From positions 1-10,651 of the forward strand of contig CACXGR010000072.1 of NCBI GenBank assembly GCA_902767235.1: DNA of 10,651 bases, written 5' to 3'. Positions 6,962 through 10,651 of the stretch are shown one piece after another. Numbering within the stretch: the stretch's first letter is position 1; every line of letters starts with the position of its first letter. This DNA comes from an uncultured Lachnospiraceae bacterium. GTDB lineage: Bacteria > Bacillota > Clostridia > Lachnospirales > Lachnospiraceae. The position numbers were made by a program, and so were the translations under genes. The notes beneath the pieces were generated by a model. That model was not told the DNA's origin, did no database searches, and saw only the letters and a list, made by a program, of their open reading frames with translations.

Positions 6962-7825
6962 ATGAAAGAAACACAAGAACTCAAAGCGCGCGCCGGGCAC
7001 CTCGCCAAACGGACCGCCAAAGACTGGAGCAGCCGCGATGTGGCGACTTACGCGTCAAGCATAGCGTTTTACTTTTTTATGTCCATGATCCCTGTGCTCA
7101 TCATTATTATACAAGTGATCACGCGCCTTGGACTGTCGCAGCGCGAACTGCTCGATTTCATAAGCCGCCTGATTCCGGAAACTGCATATGAATTTACCGC
7201 CAAAATAGTCTCCGAAGCCTACAAAAAGACAACGGGCACGATCTCCATCTCGGCGCTGGTGCTCCTGTGGGCCGCATCAAGGGCAACGATGGCACTTCGC
7301 TGCGGTCTCAACAAAGTCTATGACAAAGAGGAGCAGAGAACCTATCCGGTGATCCATCTGATCTCAATCGGTTACACGATCGCCGTGATCCTTCTTTTCA
7401 TCGTCATGCTGTTTCTCGTATTTGCCGGGCGGGTGAGCCGGTTCCTGATCGAAAGGATGCCGGATGTTTTTGATAAGACCGTGACGATCGAACTATGGCA
7501 GCGAGTCCTGATAGCGATGCTGATGATCCTCATCCTCGCACTGATATTCACATTTGTCCCGACAGGGCGGCGGAATTTCGTAAAGCAGCTGCCGGGCGCG
7601 GTCCTTGTGGCGATCATGTGGAACATTTTTTCTTTGCTCTTCTCGATCTATGTGGAAGGATACAACACGTATACGATGTTCTACGGGAGTCTCGGAACGA
7701 TCGCGATGTTCCTTTTTTGGCTGTATTGGTGCTTCTACATCCTGCTCATCGGAGGCTATTTCAATAGATTCTGCGGAGACAGATGGGACAAGATAACGGG
7801 GCTGATCGGGAGGAAAAACAGATGA
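6962..7825 (+). CDS. YihY/BrkB-family (UPF0761) integral membrane protein
   Basis: 287 residues with six predicted membrane segments (about 33-57, 92-112, 132-157, 180-200, 209-231, 240-266). The family hallmark is clear: an N-terminal SSRDVATYASSIAFYFFMSMIP segment, WAASRATMALRCGLNKVY in the middle, and near the C-terminus YGSLGTIAMFLFWLYW followed by ILLIGGYFN, the equivalent of the usual YGSLG...W.Y...LLGAE.N signature. These proteins were once called ribonuclease BN by mistake; no transport or enzymatic role is firmly assigned, though export or virulence-associated roles have been proposed. Of the two adjacent ATG codons (6959 and 6962) I prefer the second, because AGAGGA at 6952-6957 is only 1 base from the first. 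An upstream TTG at 6863 belongs to the promoter. The end overlaps the next gene by 4 bases (ATGA), which suggests translational coupling. Confidence 0.88.
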   Translation: MKETQELKARAGHLAKRTAKDWSSRDVATYASSIAFYFFMSMIPVLIIIIQVITRLGLSQRELLDFISRLIPETAYEFTAKIVSEAYKKTTGTISISALVLLWAASRATMALRCGLNKVYDKEEQRTYPVIHLISIGYTIAVILLFIVMLFLVFAGRVSRFLIERMPDVFDKTVTIELWQRVLIAMLMILILALIFTFVPTGRRNFVKQLPGAVLVAIMWNIFSLLFSIYVEGYNTYTMFYGSLGTIAMFLFWLYWCFYILLIGGYFNRFCGDRWDKITGLIGRKNR

Positions 7826-8394
7826 GCAAAGTATTCTTTATTTCCGACCTGCATTTTGGACATAAAGATGTAATAGCATTCGACCATAGGCCGTTTCAGA
7901 ATGTTCAGATAATGGAAGAGGAGTTGATCCGCCGGTGGAACAAAAAAGTCTCACGGGGGGACCATGTCTTTGTGATCGGTGATATGTTCGGAGGCGTTAC
8001 TACCGCACATGCAGGTGAGATCGTACACGCGCTGAACGGCAGGATACACCTGATCAGGGGCAATCACGACCCCAGAGGTGAAGTGTTTGAAAGCCTGTTC
8101 GAGGAAGTGGTGCCGAGCAAGGCGATCGCAATACGTGTCAGGGGAGAAAAGCAGAGTGTCGTCATGCGGCACCGGCTGCTCCCTTTCTACGCGGGAAACA
8201 ATGAGGGAGTCGTGCAGCTTTACGGGCATACGCATGATTCTGCGGTGGCGAAGCTGGAGGACAAGTACCTCCTTTTCATGAACTGGCTCGGCATCCCGCT
8301 TCATGCCTTTAATGTCGGAGCTTGCCGGATGGACTATGAGCCGCGAACGCTGGAAGAGATACTGGAAAACGCGGGGCTGCTGCTGAAAAGGTGA
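7822..8394 (+). CDS. Small cytoplasmic metallophosphoesterase
   Basis: 190 residues, no signal peptide or membrane segment. It is a compact calcineurin-like phosphoesterase with all metal-site motifs: SDLHFGH (D9, H11), GDMF (D54), GNHD (N81, H82), H117 in MRHRLLPF, and GHTHD (H136, H138). The order and short length fit the YfcE-like / phage-type single-domain branch, whose members hydrolyse phosphodiesters with Mn- or similar metals; the natural substrate is not predictable. HFGHKDVI near the N-terminus is typical of this branch. The start is the ATG at 7822, with AGGA 7 bases upstream and a 4-bp overlap with the YihY-like stop; an ATG at 7783 lies well inside the upstream gene and lacks support. 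The GNHD codons run into an exact copy of the dispersed core CCCCAGAGGT, here read as Pro-Arg-Gly, a frame different from that in the surface protein. Confidence 0.88.
   Translation: MSKVFFISDLHFGHKDVIAFDHRPFQNVQIMEEELIRRWNKKVSRGDHVFVIGDMFGGVTTAHAGEIVHALNGRIHLIRGNHDPRGEVFESLFEEVVPSKAIAIRVRGEKQSVVMRHRLLPFYAGNNEGVVQLYGHTHDSAVAKLEDKYLLFMNWLGIPLHAFNVGACRMDYEPRTLEEILENAGLLLKR
8066..8079 (+). repeat. Copy of the dispersed core in the phosphoesterase gene
   Basis: ACGACCCCAGAGGT is a 14-base exact match to the copies at 3385-3398 and 3433-3446. Part of it (the HD codons) is dictated by the GNHD active-site motif, so this copy could be chance, but the following CCCAGAGGT is not required by the family. 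Its frame (D-P-R-G) differs from the T-P-E-V frame. Confidence 0.45.
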
Positions 8395-8411
8395 GCTTTG
8401 GGAATGGCGGA

Positions 8412-8437
8412 CAAACGACCCAAGAGGTCGATCGACC
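8412..8437 (+). repeat. Dispersed motif plus perfect palindrome before the ABC-F gene
   Basis: CAAACGACCCAAGAGGTCG (8412-8430) is a full-length motif copy with one core substitution. It forms a 5-5-5 dyad, CGACC-CAAGA-GGTCG (8416-8430), and overlaps the perfect 12-base palindrome GGTCGATCGACC (8426-8437). The block ends 3 bases before the Shine-Dalgarno sequence of the ABC-F gene and lies outside both flanking coding regions with the starts chosen here. Confidence 0.75.
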
Positions 8438-8440
8438 CAT

Positions 8441-8447
8441 AAGGAGG
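8441..8447 (+). promoter_or_regulatory. Strong Shine-Dalgarno fixing the ABC-F start
   Basis: AAGGAGG ends 6 bases before the ATG at 8454. It argues against the in-frame GTG at 8391, which would add 21 residues including the motif-encoded QTTQEV and would start inside the preceding gene. Confidence 0.85.
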
Positions 8448-8453
8448 CAATAC

Positions 8454-10253
8454 ATGATTCTGATGACACTGGAGGGGATCGGAATAACTTTCGGTGACAC
8501 GGCAATACTGCAGAACGTGACGCAGGGAATTGACGAATATGACCGGATCGGTGTGATCGGCATCAACGGCACCGGCAAATCCACACTGCTGGCGATCATA
8601 GCCGGCGCGCTGGAGGCGGACGAGGGACAGATCATTCGTCGAAGCGGACTCAAGGTCTCTTACCTTCCGCAGAATCCGGCTTTTGACACCGGAAGGTCCG
8701 TCCTTGAGAATGTGGTGCAAAATATTGAACAGGACCGGGAATTCTGGAACGTACAGGGAGAAGCGGCAGCCATGCTGGAAAAGCTGGGCATCGAAGACCC
8801 TTCCGTGATGCCGGAAACCCTGTCCGGCGGGCAGCGGAAGAGAGCGGCACTGGCAGCGGCCCTTCTTACGCCCAGTGACCTTCTGATCCTGGACGAGCCG
8901 ACCAACCATCTGGACCACGAGATGATCGAGTGGCTGCAGAATCAGCTGGAGAGCTACCGCGGCGCGCTGATCATGGTCACCCACGACCGGTATTTCCTGG
9001 ACGAGGTGACGACAACCATTTGGGAGATCGACCGGGCAAACGTGTACAGCTACCCGGGAAATTATGAGAAGTATCTGCAGACCAAGCAGGAGCGAATGAA
9101 CTTCGCATTGGCTGCGGAGCGCAAGATGGCCCAGCTCTACAAGCAGGATCTGGCCTGGATCATGCGCGGCGCAAGGGCGCGCTCGACCAAGCAGAAGGCC
9201 CACATCCGGCGCTTCGAGGCGCTGCGGGACAGAGAACAGATCGTCGAAGAGCGCAACGTTCTCATCGAGTCGATCCCGTCCCGGATGGGCAACAAGACGA
9301 TCGAAGCGCGCGGGCTCGGCAAGAGCTACGGAAATAAGCGGCTTTTCCGCGATTTCACCTACACCTTCCTGAAAAATGACCGGATCGGGATCATCGGCCC
9401 CAACGGCTGCGGAAAATCGACCCTGCTCAAAATATTGACAGGCCGGATCGAGGCGGATGAAGGATCGGTGGAACTGGGACAGACGATCGTGATGGGATAT
9501 TTTGGTCAGGAATATGAGGAGCTGCCGCCGACAGACACGGTCATTGACGTGGTAAAGAGCATAGGCGAGTACATACGCACAGCGGACGGGCTGATCACCG
9601 CCTCGGCCATGTGCGAGCGGTTCCTGTTCATCAAGAGCAAGCAGTACACGCCCGTGGCCAAGCTGTCGGGCGGCGAGAAGCGCCGGCTGCACCTCCTGCG
9701 GGTACTGATGGGGGCGCCGAATGTGCTGATCCTGGACGAGCCGACCAACGACCTGGATATACAGACGCTGCAGATCCTGGAGGATTATCTGGACCACTTC
9801 TCGGGAATCGTGATCGTGGTATCCCACGACCGGTATTTTCTGGACAGGGTCGTGAACCGGATCTTCAGCTTTGAGCCGGATGGACTGCTGCATCAGAGCG
9901 AGGGCGGATACGAGGAGTACCTGGTCCGCAAAGAAGGTCTGAGCGCGGATGAAGAGGCGGACAGCACGCCTGCCCCCATGGAAACACCGGCTAAGAAGCA
10001 GAAGTACAGGGCGCCTGCAGAGCGCAAGAAGCTGACATTCTCGGAACAGCGCGAGTATGACACGCTCGAGGGCATCATCGATGAACTGACAGAAAAGTCA
10101 GAGCAGCTTGCCGCGCATATGCTGCAGGCTTCCACGGATTATGTGCGCCTTCAGGAACTTGCGGAGGAGAAACAGAAGACAGATGAGAAACTGGAAGAGA
10201 AGATAGAGCGCTTCCTCACACTGCAGGAGCTGGTGGAAAGCTTCCGGAACTGA
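8454..10253 (+). CDS. ABC-F family ATPase, Uup-like
   Basis: 599 residues with two nucleotide-binding domains in one chain and no membrane segment, the ABC-F arrangement. NBD1: Walker A GINGTGKST (36-44), signature LSGGQRKR (123-130), Walker B LLILDEPTNHLD (about 143-154), THDRYFLD H-loop (176-183). The inter-domain linker has RGARARSTKQKAHIRR (about 238-253), the typical positively charged P-site tRNA-interaction motif region. NBD2: GPNGCGKST (315-323), LSGGEKRR (404-411), LILDEPTNDLD (425-435), SHDRYFLD (457-464). A charged linker leads to a C-terminal coiled coil (about 527-598) beginning RKKLTFSEQREYDTLEG, characteristic of the Uup branch, which binds DNA or ribosome-associated substrates. 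Such proteins act on the ribosome or on branched DNA rather than in transport; a drug-resistance role is not indicated by sequence alone. It lies 59 bases after the phosphoesterase gene and is probably in the same transcription unit. Confidence 0.93.
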   Translation: MILMTLEGIGITFGDTAILQNVTQGIDEYDRIGVIGINGTGKSTLLAIIAGALEADEGQIIRRSGLKVSYLPQNPAFDTGRSVLENVVQNIEQDREFWNVQGEAAAMLEKLGIEDPSVMPETLSGGQRKRAALAAALLTPSDLLILDEPTNHLDHEMIEWLQNQLESYRGALIMVTHDRYFLDEVTTTIWEIDRANVYSYPGNYEKYLQTKQERMNFALAAERKMAQLYKQDLAWIMRGARARSTKQKAHIRRFEALRDREQIVEERNVLIESIPSRMGNKTIEARGLGKSYGNKRLFRDFTYTFLKNDRIGIIGPNGCGKSTLLKILTGRIEADEGSVELGQTIVMGYFGQEYEELPPTDTVIDVVKSIGEYIRTADGLITASAMCERFLFIKSKQYTPVAKLSGGEKRRLHLLRVLMGAPNVLILDEPTNDLDIQTLQILEDYLDHFSGIVIVVSHDRYFLDRVVNRIFSFEPDGLLHQSEGGYEEYLVRKEGLSADEEADSTPAPMETPAKKQKYRAPAERKKLTFSEQREYDTLEGIIDELTEKSEQLAAHMLQASTDYVRLQELAEEKQKTDEKLEEKIERFLTLQELVESFRN

Positions 10254-10266
10254 TTCCTGAGAAGAG

Positions 10267-10332
10267 AAAAGCGACCTCTGAGGAAGATTGCAGAAAAAGC
10301 GACCTCTGAAAAAGCGACCTCTGGGGTGGTTT
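10267..10332 (-). repeat. Cluster of three inverted copies of the dispersed motif
   Basis: AAAAGCGACCTCTG occurs at 10267-10280, 10295-10308 and 10310-10323, the last two with a 15-base period. The third extends into a full-length copy: read on the minus strand it gives CAAACCACCCCAGAGGTCG, matching the plus-strand copies elsewhere. The first two carry only the GGTCGC half and diverge after CAGAGG. The cluster begins 14 bases after the ABC-F stop. Confidence 0.8.
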
Positions 10333-10376
10333 GCAGCAGCTTTTGACGATATAATAATTAAGGTTGTCCTAATAAT
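10331..10376 (+). promoter_or_regulatory. AT-rich possible promoter region before the last gene
   Basis: The stretch contains several -10-like hexamers (TATAAT at 10350, AATAAT at 10353 and 10371), a TTTGCA at 10330 that is 17 bases from AATAAT at 10353, and TTGACG at 10343 with no -10 at proper spacing. A promoter is likely, but I cannot say which boxes are used. The inverted repeat cluster ends where the candidate -35 begins. Confidence 0.35.
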
Positions 10377-10390
10377 AGTGAAACAGCGGG

Positions 10391-10426
10391 AGGCTTACTG
10401 CGGATGACGCAGCAAGCCTTTTTCTT
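10391..10426 (+). terminator. Hairpin with T-run just before the last gene's Shine-Dalgarno
   Basis: AGGCTT/AAGCCT (10391-10396 with 10414-10419) and CTGCG/CGCAG (10398-10402 with 10408-10412) form a two-part stem with one A-C mismatch and loop GATGA, followed by TTTTCTT. It can terminate read-through from the ABC-F unit. Because the next ribosome binding site begins 5 bases downstream, a transcript from the AT-rich region above would have to pass it, so it may also be an attenuator. Confidence 0.7.
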
Positions 10427-10444
10427 AGAAAGAGGTGAACTGCT

Positions 10445-10651
10445 ATGATTCAGGAATTTGATGATAATGAAGTCTTTTCGACAGACTACCTCAACATCGC
10501 GCCGAAGGAAGGGGACCTGGCTGCCATTTACGAAAAGGACGGGCGGAATCTTCTCATGTCCCGAGATGAGAACGACGTCATGACCCTGCCGGAGGCTCTG
10601 CTCTTTTCAAAATATTGGTTCGACAAGGATGATCCCGAAGCCGATCGGAAA
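10445..10651 (+). CDS. 5' part of a probable Nudix/NADH-pyrophosphatase-like protein
   Basis: The frame starts with ATG preceded by AGAGGTGA (10431-10438) at normal spacing and stays open to the end of the window, giving 69 residues. The start MIQEFDDNEVFSTDYLNIAP, followed by KEGDLAAIYEKDGRNLLM and TLPEALLF, resembles the N-terminal substrate-side domain of NAD(+) diphosphatase-type Nudix hydrolases of Clostridia, which begin MIQDI and carry similar EGD...LPE segments. The catalytic Nudix box would come later, outside the window, so the assignment is from N-terminal resemblance only. If right, the enzyme cleaves NAD(H) or capped RNA to mononucleotides in the cytoplasm. The gene is separated from ABC-F by 191 bases of repeats, a possible promoter and a hairpin, so it is likely its own unit. 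Confidence 0.6.
   Translation, partial: MIQEFDDNEVFSTDYLNIAPKEGDLAAIYEKDGRNLLMSRDENDVMTLPEALLFSKYWFDKDDPEADRK

Noticed and set aside
8334..9893. A 519-residue open frame on the minus strand opposite the ABC-F gene
   Set aside because: The plus strand has a full ABC-F protein with every expected motif; the reverse frame has no recognisable domain, no ribosome binding site and a composition typical of antisense to GC-rich codons.
10267..10323. Three regularly repeated 14-base units as a CRISPR array
   Set aside because: Intervals are 1 and 14 bases, repeats are too short, spacers are not of even length, and no cas genes are present.

Overview
The window looks like a chromosomal segment from a moderately GC-rich, low-GC-lineage Gram-positive bacterium, most likely a gut or rumen Clostridia member such as a Lachnospiraceae. 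The support is strong GGAGG-type ribosome binding sites, sigma-A-like promoters, a surface protein with a VPQTG sorting signal and CxxC repeat modules typical of gut Firmicutes, and a UvrA paralogue next to it. The taxonomic call is inference; no rRNA or marker gene is present.

Layout: 1-633 is the 3' end of an NMT1/THI5-type ABC substrate-binding protein, followed by its ATPase (642-1391) and a clear intrinsic terminator. A new promoter (1482-1510) then drives a secreted, wall-anchored calcineurin-like phosphoesterase (1585-3567). Its stop codon lies inside the Shine-Dalgarno sequence of a short UvrA-like ATPase (3572-6055) that lacks the UvrB-binding domain. A four-TM membrane protein of unknown function (6082-6798, minus strand) follows, bracketed by two related palindromic elements. 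Then comes a plus-strand run: a YihY/BrkB-type membrane protein (6962-7825), overlapping by 4 bp a small cytoplasmic metallophosphoesterase (7822-8394), then an ABC-F/Uup-like ATPase (8454-10253). The last 200 bases hold the start of a probable Nudix-type gene (from 10445), preceded by a hairpin with a T-run.

The most unusual signal is a dispersed DNA repeat, consensus about CAAANNACCCCAGAGGTCG. Its 10-base core CCCCAGAGGT occurs eight times exactly in this 10.65 kb (chance expectation about 0.02 at equal base frequencies) at five separate loci, with a one-base variant at a sixth: the 5' UTR of the surface protein, the two acidic linkers of that protein (where it encodes TPEV), the small phosphoesterase gene in a different reading frame, the gap just before the ABC-F Shine-Dalgarno sequence (the variant), and, inverted and in three tandem-like copies, the gap after ABC-F. 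Because it crosses coding and noncoding sequence, frames and strands, it appears to act or spread as DNA rather than as a peptide repeat. I could not search the rest of the genome, so its function is open.
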